Assembly: GCF_002086515.1 (NCBI RefSeq)
Contig: NZ_MVHH01000035.1
Span: 1-40,752 of the forward strand
Reading direction: 5' to 3'
DNA: 40,752 nt
Origin: Mycolicibacter arupensis
Lineage (GTDB): Bacteria; Actinomycetota; Actinomycetes; Mycobacteriales; Mycobacteriaceae
Shown: piece after piece, positions 1 to 8,100 of the stretch
Layout: every line of letters starts with the position of its first letter
Numbering within the stretch: the stretch's first letter is position 1
Translations under genes and position numbers: made by a program
Notes under the pieces: generated by a model
What the model was told of the DNA's origin: nothing
Seen by the model: the letters and a program-made list of their open reading frames with translations, nothing else
The model's database searches: none

Positions 1-475
1 GGTCGGCCAGGTGCGCTTCGGCCTGGGCCAGGGTACCGGCATCGATATCGGCGGGTAGGTAGCTGAAGAAGGAGCGGACCACCGCGATATGTCCCGCCCC
101 GATGGTGCCGGCTCGTTGCGCGGTAGCCACCGTCGGCCGCACCGGTTCCAACGGTTCACCGGTCAGGGTGCGGCGGGCCCCGAGTTCAGCGGCCTCGGCG
201 ATACGGCGTCCGGCTTCCCCGCGGGTGATGTGCAACTCGTCGGCCAGGACCCAACGGGGTTTGCCACCGACCTCGGCCGGGTCGGCGGCGGCCAGCTGAT
301 TCACCAGCGGATGCTCCACCGCCGGCAGGCGGCGCCGCAGCTTCTCGCAGCGCCGCAACAGCGCCACACATTCCCGCGGCGTCAACGCATCGAAGTCCAA
401 CTCCAACGCCCGATCCAGATCAGCGGCCAGGGCGTCGAAGGCTTCGACGACCACCTCACGACCACTCGAACACAT
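1..475 (-). CDS. DUF222 / 13E12-repeat family protein, N-terminal part (runs off window)
   Basis: The reverse strand is open from an ATG at 475 to the window edge, about 158 residues with no stop. An in-frame TAG at 485-487 makes this ATG the first possible start. The protein begins MCSSGREVVVEAFDAL and continues with helix-rich sequence (TPRECVALLRRCEKLRRRLPAVEH, then WVLADELHITRGEAGRRIAEA) typical of the DUF222 domain of mycobacterial 13E12 proteins. These usually end in an HNH nuclease domain, which would lie outside the window. The family is multicopy in mycobacteria, and REP13E12 copies serve as the phiRv1 integration site in M. tuberculosis. Its cellular role is unproven. There is no convincing Shine-Dalgarno. 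The AT-richer stretch at 480-560 is the likely promoter region. Confidence 0.75.
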   Translation of the reverse strand, partial: MCSSGREVVVEAFDALAADLDRALELDFDALTPRECVALLRRCEKLRRRLPAVEHPLVNQLAAADPAEVGGKPRWVLADELHITRGEAGRRIAEAAELGARRTLTGEPLEPVRPTVATAQRAGTIGAGHIAVVRSFFSYLPADIDAGTLAQAEAHLAD

Positions 476-532
476 GTGCGAATTCTAGCGCCGCCCACCG
501 ACAAGCCACCGAACACAACCACATCTAAAACC

Positions 533-559
533 ACAGTGACACAAGTGAATACAGTGACA
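533..559 (-). promoter_or_regulatory. Direct repeat upstream of the DUF222 gene (operator-like)
   Basis: The 9-mer ACAGTGACA (plus strand) occurs at 533-541 and 551-559, exactly 18 bp apart. It sits in the only AT-rich stretch of the gap, 58-84 bp upstream of the DUF222 start. Read on the minus strand this is two copies of TGTCACTGT on nearly the same helix face. It could be a regulator site or chance; no family is assigned. Confidence 0.3.
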
Positions 560-620
560 GAAGAAGTGGACCATCGGCCGAGATCCCCATTGCCGTCCGA
601 CTGCCACCGGCGTACATTCG

Positions 621-734
621 ACGATGAAGCAGGCTCGGACATGACACGAATCCGAAGAGCTGGAATTCCGGGTGAAAGCCAGCCGCGCAGGAAGTGTAGA
701 CGCTCCCACGTCAGTCCGGGCCTGCCCTCATCGT
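621..734. other. Long structured inverted-repeat element in a gene-free gap (candidate ncRNA or cis-RNA)
   Basis: The ends pair over 13 bp: ACGATGA (621-627) with TCATCGT (728-734), a small internal loop, then GCAGGC (629-634) with GCCTGC (720-725). The 85 enclosed bases hold two further perfect 5-bp hairpins: TCGGA 635-639 with TCCGA 651-655, and GCTGG 659-663 with CCAGC 679-683. That is a closing stem around a multibranch core, unlike a simple terminator. On the plus strand the order of motifs (GGAA, GGGTGAAAGCC, AGTGT, CAGTCCGGGCCTGCC) loosely recalls a cobalamin riboswitch, but the conserved CCCGC is missing. No plus-strand gene follows. On the minus strand it would lie in the 3' region of the nitroreductase transcript and the leader of the DUF222 gene. 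Strand and function are undecided. Confidence 0.4.
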
Positions 735-753
735 AGGGGCCGCTGCGGCCCCG

Positions 754-1731
754 TCAGATTCTGAAGTGCAGCACGTCGGCCAGCGGACGCCGTGGCGTCG
801 GCGCCGGGGGCGTCTCCAACGCCGGCACGCCACCGACACGAATCAGTATCTGCGGCAGATCATCTCCACCGACCAAACCACCCAACAGTGCCCGACCGAC
901 GGGCACCTCGGTCAGGTGAGTCACCGGGCAGGTCGCCAATCCGGCCATCGTGCATTCGAGCAGCACCGCAGAGAGCGCCTCCCCGCAGGCCAGCGCGTCC
1001 CCCGACTCGTCACTTGCGGTGGACAGCAGCACGATCCGCGAATGGTCGTCACCGACTTCAAGGCGTCGCTCCCGATTGTGGGTGACCGGAAACGTCCGGC
1101 CAATGTCCACCCGGTCACTTTCGGCAGCCGAAACCAGCGCACTCTCGGGTATACCGTCGGAAACCTCGAATGGCGCAGTCCACCAGCTGAGTTCGGCGTG
1201 GTACGCCGAGTCGTAGAGGCGTAGCGCGTCGGCCAGCTCGGAAGCCTCGGCAATCTTCGCGCGTAACTCATCGCCGACCATGTAAAGATGCACCGGGTCT
1301 TCGATGGCCCCCTTGAGCACCGTCTCGAAGGGCTCCCAATTACTCGGCGCCATGAACGGCAACCGGTCGGTGCGCCGCGCCAAGATGGCATTCGCCCGAT
1401 GCCGCTGAACGTCGGTGACGCGTTCGCTGGCGGTGAAACCGATCGTGGCCAAATGCTCGGGTTGCGCGGCATCCGGGAACCGCTCGACCTCAGCCGTCCA
1501 CCCCGCCGCGGCCATCGCCACCCTCAGGTGATCGAGCACGGCGCCGCAGCTGATCAGCGCCTCCCGCGCCGACTGGTCACCGTGAACCGCCCGATTCGGG
1601 TCCAGGAACAGGTCGAGCCGACCACCGTGGGCCACCCACCGCCAGGGCTGGCTGTTGTGCAGGGACGGTGCCCGACAGGCCAGCCGCACTGCATCGGTGA
1701 GGACCTCGGCGTCCACGATCGTTCCCAACAT
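754..1731 (-). CDS. Acg-family nitroreductase-like flavoprotein
   Basis: 325 residues from an ATG at 1731 with a strong GGAGGTGG Shine-Dalgarno just upstream. The N-terminus (LACRAPSLHNSQPWRW, residues 18-33) and the later stretches RRTDRLPF, LRLYDSAYHAELSWWT, SALVSAAESDR and LATCPVTHLTE match the M. tuberculosis Acg group (Rv2032, Rv3131). These are two-fold nitroreductase-fold proteins that bind FMN under a lid and are reported not to be classical nitroreductases. Members of the group are induced by hypoxia and nitric oxide through DosR. A DosR-like palindrome lies 53-80 bp upstream here, which fits that regulation. It is transcribed away from its neighbours. Family assignment is firm; the true substrate is unknown for the family. 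Confidence 0.9.
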   Translation of the reverse strand: MLGTIVDAEVLTDAVRLACRAPSLHNSQPWRWVAHGGRLDLFLDPNRAVHGDQSAREALISCGAVLDHLRVAMAAAGWTAEVERFPDAAQPEHLATIGFTASERVTDVQRHRANAILARRTDRLPFMAPSNWEPFETVLKGAIEDPVHLYMVGDELRAKIAEASELADALRLYDSAYHAELSWWTAPFEVSDGIPESALVSAAESDRVDIGRTFPVTHNRERRLEVGDDHSRIVLLSTASDESGDALACGEALSAVLLECTMAGLATCPVTHLTEVPVGRALLGGLVGGDDLPQILIRVGGVPALETPPAPTPRRPLADVLHFRI

Positions 1732-1783
1732 CAGCCACCTCCAACGGGTTTGTCGCCTCTAGGCTCTCAGCCCGGAACCGGCC

Positions 1784-1811
1784 ACAACAGGGGCCGTTAG
1801 TCCCCTGTTGT
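1784..1811 (-). promoter_or_regulatory. Perfect 10-bp-arm palindrome resembling a DosR box
   Basis: ACAACAGGGG (1784-1793) and CCCCTGTTGT (1802-1811) are exact reverse complements around an 8-bp spacer. Read on the minus strand the core is GGGGACTAACGGCCCC, which keeps the GGGACT half-site and the CCC of the DosR consensus (TTSGGGACTWWAGTCCCSAA). It ends 53 bp upstream of the start of an Acg-family gene, a classic DosR target. It also sits 17 bp beyond the stop of the upstream cyclase gene, so a terminator role is the alternative. No T-tract follows on either strand. Confidence 0.6.
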
Positions 1812-1828
1812 CTCGATGGTCACCACTT

Positions 1829-2941
1829 CTAGGAGTCGGCGCTGCTGCGGACGCGGAACAGGCTCACCTCGGCCTTGATGCCCTTGAGGTGACGCGCCCC
1901 CGCGAACGACCAGCGGAAGGCGCTGGAGTCCTCCAGCGCCGACCGCACCGGCTCGGCAACCAGCACGGTGCCCGGCCGCGCAACCCCGGTGATTCGGCTG
2001 GCCAGGTTGACCGGGCTGCCAAACCAGTCACCGACCCGGCTCACCGCCTCCCCGGCGGCGATCCCGGCCCGAAGCCGCGGCAGGCTGTCGTCGGCCTGGG
2101 CGGCCTCGACCAGCCGCAATACCGCGTCGACCAGTGGCTCCGGCTCCGGGCAGACGAACATCACCGCGTCACCGATCGTCTTGATGAATCGAACTGGCGG
2201 AACTGCGATCTCGCGGGCGATCTCCGTCAGCCGCTCCGCGAGCTGTACCAACTCCTCCGGCGGCACCATCTCCCCAAGCCGGGTGAAGCCGACCAGATCG
2301 GCGAACGCAACGACGATCTGCCGCGCCCCCGGCAGCGGTGCGCCAGCCGCGCGCTCGCCGGCGGTGATCGCATCGACGTCGAGCTGGTGACGCAACTGCA
2401 ACATCAACATGTCATCGACGAACGAGCCCAGCAGCGGCGCCAGCCGCCCGACCAACTCCTGGGAACGCTGCGCGATCTGCAGCTCGGTGATTCCCGGCTC
2501 ACCGACGGCCGACATCACCGTGAAACGCATGAACTCCGCCGCGTGCGCCAGCCCGTCGGCCAGAACACGGGCCGTCTGCAGAGCCTGTTCGGCATCGATG
2601 CCCGCCTCGATGAATCGGCGCGCATGCACCGCGATGCTGGCATCGGCACTCATCTGGACCGGGGCATCCGGATCTTCCACCCAGGACAGCCCGACCGCCC
2701 GCTGCAGGCGCTGCAGCTGGTCCAAGTCGACGCCGCTGGATGCACTGATCTCACGCGCTGAGACATAGGTACCGTCGTCGCCGACCAGGCGTCGCGAGGC
2801 AAGCAACATCGGCGAGACGTTGCGGCGGATCTCGTCGGCGGTGATGCCCTGGCCCAGCAGCCATTCGATCAGTTCGGCGCGCTCGGCACGCGCGGTGCCG
2901 TCCAGCCCCTGCAACAAGTCCTCGATCTCGGGGTCTGCCAC
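1829..2941 (-). CDS. Class III adenylyl cyclase with N-terminal regulatory domain (Rv1264-like)
   Basis: 370 residues from a GTG at 2941; the product makes cAMP from ATP. Residues 1-200 form the helical N-terminal domain that in Rv1264 inhibits the enzyme and confers activation at acid pH. The catalytic domain begins near residue 207. All canonical residues are visible: metal aspartates D215 (ADLVGFT) and D258 (GDAV), adenine-specifying K254 (KTIGD) and D305 (DWFGS), and transition-state N312 and R316 (VNLASR). One such subunit is expected to act as a homodimer. No transmembrane segment is seen. It is divergent from the aminotransferase gene with 31 bp between starts. There is no Shine-Dalgarno and TATACG lies 8 nt upstream, so a leaderless transcript is possible. 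Confidence 0.93.
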   Translation of the reverse strand: MADPEIEDLLQGLDGTARAERAELIEWLLGQGITADEIRRNVSPMLLASRRLVGDDGTYVSAREISASSGVDLDQLQRLQRAVGLSWVEDPDAPVQMSADASIAVHARRFIEAGIDAEQALQTARVLADGLAHAAEFMRFTVMSAVGEPGITELQIAQRSQELVGRLAPLLGSFVDDMLMLQLRHQLDVDAITAGERAAGAPLPGARQIVVAFADLVGFTRLGEMVPPEELVQLAERLTEIAREIAVPPVRFIKTIGDAVMFVCPEPEPLVDAVLRLVEAAQADDSLPRLRAGIAAGEAVSRVGDWFGSPVNLASRITGVARPGTVLVAEPVRSALEDSSAFRWSFAGARHLKGIKAEVSLFRVRSSADS

Positions 2942-2949
2942 GCCCCAAA

Positions 2950-2957
2950 CGTATATC
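2950..2957. promoter_or_regulatory. Shared TATA-like -10 between divergent starts
   Basis: The 31-bp gap between the cyclase GTG (2941) and the aminotransferase GTG (2973) contains CGTATATC. It can be read as TATATC on the plus strand (15 nt before the plus start) or TATACG on the minus strand (8 nt before the minus start). With so little space the two promoters must overlap. No -35 is convincing. Confidence 0.35.
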
Positions 2958-2972
2958 GCGCAGACTGTCGGA

Positions 2973-4148
2973 GTGGACGAAGCCTTCGACGCGTTGACGC
3001 CCGATCAGCTGCGCGCACGCAACACCATCAAGTGGAGTCAGTTCGGCCCGGACGTGCTGCCGCTGTGGATCGCCGAGATGGACTTCCCCACCGCGCCCGC
3101 GGTGCTGGACGGAGTGCGGGCCTGCGTGGCCAACGAGGAGTTCGGCTATCCCGCGCTGGGCTCCGACGCGCTGCCCACCGCGCTCGCCCAGTGGTGCCTG
3201 CACCGCTACGGCTGGCCGGTCCAGCCGCACTGGGTGCGCGTGGTGCCTGACGTGCTCAAGGGCATGGAGGTGGTGATCGAGTTCCTCACCCGCCCGGAGA
3301 GTCCGGTGGCACTGCCGGTTCCGGCCTACATGCCGTTCTTCGACCTGCTGACCGTCACCGGGCGCCAGCGAGTGGAAATCCCCATGATCCAGCAGGATTC
3401 GGGCCGCTTCCTGATGGACTTGGACGCCCTGGACGCGGCATTCGCCGCCGGTGCGGGATCGCTGATCCTGTGCAACCCGAACAACCCGCTCGGCACCGCC
3501 TTCACCGCTGAGGAGATCGGCGCGATCGTGGACATCGCAGCACGCCACCGAGCGCGGGTGATCGCCGACGAGATCCACGCCCCGCTGGTCTACGACCGAC
3601 CGCACGTGGCGGCGGCATCGGTATCGCCTGCCGCCACAGACACCGTGATCACACTGATGTCCGCGTCCAAGGGCTGGAACCTGCCCGGGCTGATGTGCGC
3701 CCAGGTGATCCTGTCGAATCCCCGCGACATCGAGGCATGGCGCAGGATCAATCTGCTGCACACCATGGGGGCCTCCACCGTGGGGATCAGCGCCAACCTG
3801 GCGGCCTACCGCCATGGCGGGCCCTGGCTGGATGGTCTGCTGCCGTATCTGCGGGCGAATCGAGACCATCTGAGCCAGGCGCTGCCGACCGCAGTGCCGG
3901 GCCTGCGGGTGACCTCTCCGGAGGCCACGTATCTGGCCTGGGTCGATTTCCGGGAGCTGGCGCTGCCGGCCGAGCCGGCTGAGATCCTGCTGACAGACGC
4001 GCGGGTGGCGCTGAGCCCAGGTATTCCCTTTGGCGGCGGCCGGGGATTCGCCCGACTGAACTTCGCGACCACCCGAGCAATCCTGGACCGCGCGATCAAC
4101 GCGATGGCCGATGCCCTGGGTTCCTATCGTCCGCGGTCCCGCACCTGA
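2973..4148 (+). CDS. PLP-dependent aminotransferase, PatB/MalY type (cystathionine beta-lyase-like)
   Basis: 391 residues starting at GTG 2973 ([21 protein letters not shown]). A longer reading would run into the divergent cyclase gene, so this start is preferred. Fold-type I signatures: [12 protein letters not shown] near residue 31, the [10 protein letters not shown] loop, [11 protein letters not shown] (PLP-binding Asp), and [10 protein letters not shown] with the PLP lysine at K233. The LWIAEMDF and SKGWNLPG signatures distinguish the PatB/MalY C-S lyase subgroup from ordinary aspartate aminotransferases. It is therefore likely a cytosolic cystathionine/cysteine-S-conjugate beta-lyase; M. 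tuberculosis has a related protein (Rv2294). It may be cotranscribed with the HIT gene 17 bp downstream. Confidence 0.88.
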   Translation: MDEAFDALTPDQLRARNTIKWSQFGPDVLPLWIAEMDFPTAPAVLDGVRACVANEEFGYPALGSDALPTALAQWCLHRYGWPVQPHWVRVVPDVLKGMEVVIEFLTRPESPVALPVPAYMPFFDLLTVTGRQRVEIPMIQQDSGRFLMDLDALDAAFAAGAGSLILCNPNNPLGTAFTAEEIGAIVDIAARHRARVIADEIHAPLVYDRPHVAAASVSPAATDTVITLMSASKGWNLPGLMCAQVILSNPRDIEAWRRINLLHTMGASTVGISANLAAYRHGGPWLDGLLPYLRANRDHLSQALPTAVPGLRVTSPEATYLAWVDFRELALPAEPAEILLTDARVALSPGIPFGGGRGFARLNFATTRAILDRAINAMADALGSYRPRSRT

Positions 4149-4152
4149 CCGC

Positions 4153-4158
4153 TAGCCT
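4153..4158 (+). promoter_or_regulatory. Putative -10 (TAGCCT) for a leaderless HIT transcript
   Basis: TAGCCT fits TANNNT and ends exactly 7 nt before the ATG at 4166, the spacing expected if transcription starts on the start codon. The HIT gene has no Shine-Dalgarno. No clear -35. Confidence 0.35.
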
Positions 4159-4165
4159 GGCGGGC

Positions 4166-4603
4166 ATGTCCTGCGTCTTCTGCGCCGTCGTCGCCGGTAC
4201 GGCACCGGCGGTCAAGATTCTCGAAGATGACGACCACCTGGCGTTTCTCGACATCCGGCCGTTCACCCGCGGTCACACCCTGGTGATCCCCAAACAACAC
4301 TTCGTGGACCTGACCGACACACCCGCGGCCACGCTGGCCGGGATGATCGCCGTCGGACAACGGATCGCCCAAGCCGCGCGTGCCTCCGGGCTGCACGCCG
4401 ACGGCAACAACCTGGCGATCAACGACGGCCGGGCGGCGTTTCAGAGCGTCTTCCACATCCACCTGCACGTGGTGCCCCGCCGCGACGGAGACCGACTGTC
4501 GTTCGCCAAGGGTCTGTTGGTGCGCCGCGACCCCGACCGAGAGACCACCGGGAAGATTCTGCGGGCCGCACTGGCCGGCAGCGGTACCGCGCCACCAGAC
4601 TGA
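4166..4603 (+). CDS. HIT-family nucleotide-binding hydrolase (Rv1262c-like)
   Basis: 145 residues. The histidine-triad active site reads FHIHLHVVP, with H97, H99 and H101. The N-terminal CVFC pair (C3, C6) is the zinc-binding start seen in many bacterial HIT proteins. The rest follows the usual fold: LAFLDIRPFTRGHTLVIPKQH, then NNLAINDGRAAFQSV. Such proteins hydrolyse nucleotide phosphoramidates or dinucleotides in the cytosol; the exact substrate is unknown. The start ATG is close behind a TAGCCT -10-like hexamer. The next gene starts 4 nt after the stop, so the two are probably cotranscribed. Confidence 0.9.
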   Translation: MSCVFCAVVAGTAPAVKILEDDDHLAFLDIRPFTRGHTLVIPKQHFVDLTDTPAATLAGMIAVGQRIAQAARASGLHADGNNLAINDGRAAFQSVFHIHLHVVPRRDGDRLSFAKGLLVRRDPDRETTGKILRAALAGSGTAPPD

Positions 4604-4607
4604 ACTG

Positions 4608-5063
4608 ATGGAACATTTCTCCGTGATCGAGAAGCTGGGCATACGAGCGCTCGGCCTGCACAGCCTGATCTACCAACGGACCAACGGCTGGATCGGCCAC
4701 ACGGTGCCGGGCCTGCCGCCCAACCTTTTGCTGCACACCGTCGGCGCTAAAACCGGCAAAGCCCGTACCTCAACCCTGAGCTATGCCCGCGACGGCGCCG
4801 ATTACCTGATCGTCGCGTCGATGGGCGGCGCGCCCCGCTCCCCCGCCTGGTATCACAACCTCAAGGCCAACCCTGAGGTAGAGATCAACGTCGGACCGAA
4901 GCGCTTGCGGGCCACCGCGCAACCGGTGCTGCCGGATAACCCGGACTACGCTCGGCTGTGGCGAATCGTCAACGCCAACAACGCCGATCGCTACAACGCC
5001 TACCAGCGCAAAACGACGCGGCCGATCCCCGTTGTGACCCTGACTCCAACGCCGTCGCGTTAA
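4608..5063 (+). CDS. Nitroreductase-family deazaflavin (F420)-dependent oxidoreductase, DDN-like (Rv1261c-like)
   Basis: 151 residues from the ATG at 4608, 4 nt after the HIT stop. The family core is clear: LLHTVGAKTGKARTSTLSY, DYLIVASMGGAPRSPAWYHNLKANPEVEINVG. These small split beta-barrel proteins (relatives of M. tuberculosis Ddn) bind the deazaflavin cofactor F420 and reduce quinones or other acceptors, often at the membrane. The first 45 residues are moderately hydrophobic and helical, as in Ddn. The specific substrate cannot be read from the sequence. The ending PTPSR is short. It is followed by a 71-bp gap before the PGRS gene, which has its own promoter-like elements. Confidence 0.9.
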   Translation: MEHFSVIEKLGIRALGLHSLIYQRTNGWIGHTVPGLPPNLLLHTVGAKTGKARTSTLSYARDGADYLIVASMGGAPRSPAWYHNLKANPEVEINVGPKRLRATAQPVLPDNPDYARLWRIVNANNADRYNAYQRKTTRPIPVVTLTPTPSR

Positions 5064-5098
5064 TCGGCGTTCTTTCTGGGAGTAGCCGGCCGTTCTCC

Positions 5099-5128
5099 TT
5101 TGCTCAGGTATCACTCAGCTAGTACTTT
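5099..5128 (+). promoter_or_regulatory. Candidate promoter of the PGRS gene
   Basis: TTTGCT (5099-5104) and TACTTT (5123-5128) are 18 bp apart. The -10 ends 6 nt before the ATG at 5135, so the transcript would be nearly leaderless. The match to the -35 consensus is modest. Confidence 0.3.
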
Positions 5129-5134
5129 GGGGCG

Positions 5135-8100
5135 ATGAGTCGTCAGGGCGCCGCGCGCAAGTCGATGTCAACTCGCCGGCGCCTGGCGGGAGCCGGGGCG
5201 GCGGTCGGGACTTTCCTCGCTGTCGGGTTGACCCCGGCCACTGGGCCGGCGCAGGCCGACGGAATGGACCTGGACTGGCTCGTCGACTGGTTCACCCCGG
5301 TTGCCGGCGTGGCCGCCGACACCGAGCCGTTCGACTCCGCGGCCTGGTTCGACCAGCTGTTCTACGACCCGCTGCATGCCTCGCTCCAGGCCTGGATCAC
5401 CAGCCCGTTGGGCGAGCAGATCAACGGCGGCATCAACCAGCTGCTCGGGTCCTATGTGATCGGCAACGGCCTGGACGGCACCGCGGAGAACCCCGACGGC
5501 ACCGCCGGTGGCCTCTGGTTCGGCGACGGCGGTGACGGTTTCGACCAGAGCATCGACGGGCTGGCCGGCGGCAACGGCGGAGCAGCCGGCATGTTCGGCG
5601 ACGGTGGCGCCGGCGGCGACGGTGGCGCCGGAGCTGATGGTGGCATCGGCGGCGCCGGTGGGTGGCTCATGGGCAACGGCGGGGTCGGTGGGACCGGCGG
5701 CGTCGGTATCGACGGTGAAGCCGCGGGTGTCGGCGGCGCGGGCGGCGACGCCATCGCCTGGCTGTTCGGCAACGGCGGAGCCGGCGGCGTAGGCGGGACC
5801 GGGGCCACCGGCCTGGCCGGTGCGTCGGGATTCACCGGCGGCGACGGCGCGCTGGGTGGAAACGGCGGCGCCGGTGGGGCCAGCCTGGCCCAGTTTGGCG
5901 ACGGCGGCCGCGGCGGGGCCGGCGGCAGCGGCGGGGCGGGCGGTGCCGGCGGAGCCGGTGTCGACGGTATCGACGCGATCCTCGCGGGTGCGGCCGGTGG
6001 TGATGGCGGCGACGGCATGCAGGGCGGCAACGGCGGGATCGGGGGCACCGGCGGCGTGGGCGGCACCTCGGCACACGGCGCCGCGGGCCTGCAGGGCGCG
6101 GGCGGCAACGGCGGCAACGGCGGGTCAGGCGGGGCCGCCGGCGACGGCGGGGCCGGTGGAAACGGCACGGCGAGCAACCCCGATGGCGGTCGCGGCGGCG
6201 ACGGCGGCAACTTCGGTGCCGGGGGTCTTGGCGGTGACGGCGGAGCGGGCTCCGTCCAGGAACTGCGCGGCGCGACCGGCACACCCTCGGACTACGCCGG
6301 CAACGGCGGCGCGGGCGGCAACGGCTATGACGCCGCGTCGGACCCCAACGCGGTCGCAGGCGCCAATGGTGGCAATGGCGGAGCGGGCGGCACCGGAAGC
6401 CTGCACGGCAACGGTGGAGCCGGCGGCGCGGGTGGCAACGGCGCAGACGGCGCCAACGGCGGCAACGGCAGTGTTGGAGGGGCCGGCGGTCGCGGCGGTA
6501 ACGGCGGCGCGGGCGGCGCCTCACTCGGTGACGGCCACGGCGGCACGGGCGGCGCCGGAGGCAACGCCGGCGACGGCGGCACCGGCGGGAACGGCGCGGC
6601 CGGGACCAACGCCATCGCCGCGGGGTCCGCCGGCGGCAACGGCGGCAACGGCATGCAGGGCGGCAAGGGCGGAATCGGCGGCAACGGTGGCGACGGCGGC
6701 GCCTCCGCGCAGGGAACCGCGGGTCAGCAGGGCGTAGGTGGAAACGGCGGAAACGGCGGTACCGGTGGCAATCCCGGTGACGGCGGCAAGGGCGCCAACG
6801 GCAACGCCAGCAACCCCAATGGCGGACGCGGCGGCAACGGCGGCCAAGTGGGCGCCGGGGGCATCGGCGGCGCCGGTGGCACCGGCGCAGTCCAGGGCGT
6901 CTCCGGCACCAATGGGTCGGCATCGACCGCCCACGCCGGCAACGGCGGCGCCGGCGGCAACGGCTTCAACGCCGTCACCGCGGGCGCCAATGGTGGCAAC
7001 GGCGGCGCCGGCGGAACCGGCAGCCTGCACGGCGACGGCGGCGCGGGCGGCAACGGCGGCAACGGCGCGGCCGGCGCCAACGGCAACCCCGTCGTCAACA
7101 ACGGCAACGCCGGCAACGGCGGCAACGGCGGCAAGGGCGGGGCCGGCGGAAACTCACTCGGCGACGGCAACGGCGGAAAGGGCGGCGCCGGCGGTAACGC
7201 CGGTAACGGTGGCCGCGGCGTGGACCAGAGCCAACTGCCCCCCAGCGCCACCCTGCCCGGCAGCGGTGGCAACGGCGGCAAGGGCGGTGCCGGCGGTGCC
7301 GGCGGCAGCAGTGTCACCGCCCACGGCTCAGGTACCGGCAATGGCGGTGCCGGCGGCACGGGCGGCGCGGGCGGCAACGGCGGCGGCAACGGCATCGCCA
7401 CTCTGGACGTGGCCAACAGCGTGCAATACGGCAGCGGCGGCGACGGCGGAGTCGGCGGAGTGGGCGGCAACGGCGGGCTCGGCACCAATGGTGCACTCGG
7501 CGGCGGCACGGGCTTCGACGGCGGCAACGGCGGAGCCGGCGGCAGCGGCGGCGCGGGCGGTTCCGCCTACGCCGGTAACCCCGCGATCGGTGAGCACGGC
7601 CGGTTCGGCACCAACGGCAACGGCGGCGCGGGCGGCGGCGGCGGTACCGGTGGTGGCGGCGGTACCGGCGGGGCCGGTGACGACAGCGCCGGTGGCGCCG
7701 GGGGCAACGGCGGTAATGGCGGTGCGGCCGGCAACGGTGGCTCGCCCGGCTCCGGGGTCTACGCGCAGCCGGGGATCAACAAGGCTCCGGTCGGGATCGG
7801 CGGAGTAGGCGGCAACGGCGGCAAAGCCGGAGCGGGCGGTGCCGGCGGCATCGGGGACACCGGATTCGACGGTGGCGCCGGCGGAAACGGCGGTGTCGGC
7901 GGGGCAGGTGCCCACGGCGGTGACGCCCTCGGCAGCTACTACGCGCAAGGTTCCAGCGGCGGCGACGGCGGGAACGGCGGAGCCGGAGGCAACGCCGGTG
8001 CGGGCGGCGCCGCAGGTGCGGGCGCCCACGCCGGCAGCGGCGGCAATGCCGGCGCGGGTGGCCACGGCGGCAACGGCGGCGACGGCGGCGACGCCACCCT

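Noticed and set aside
690..720. Hammerhead ribozyme core on the minus strand (CTGACG)
   Set aside because: The invariant A of CUGANGA and the GAAA segment are missing.
620..735. A firm cobalamin riboswitch call
   Set aside because: Motif order is suggestive, but the conserved CCCGC-ACTG core is not there and no sense gene follows; kept only as an unassigned structured element.
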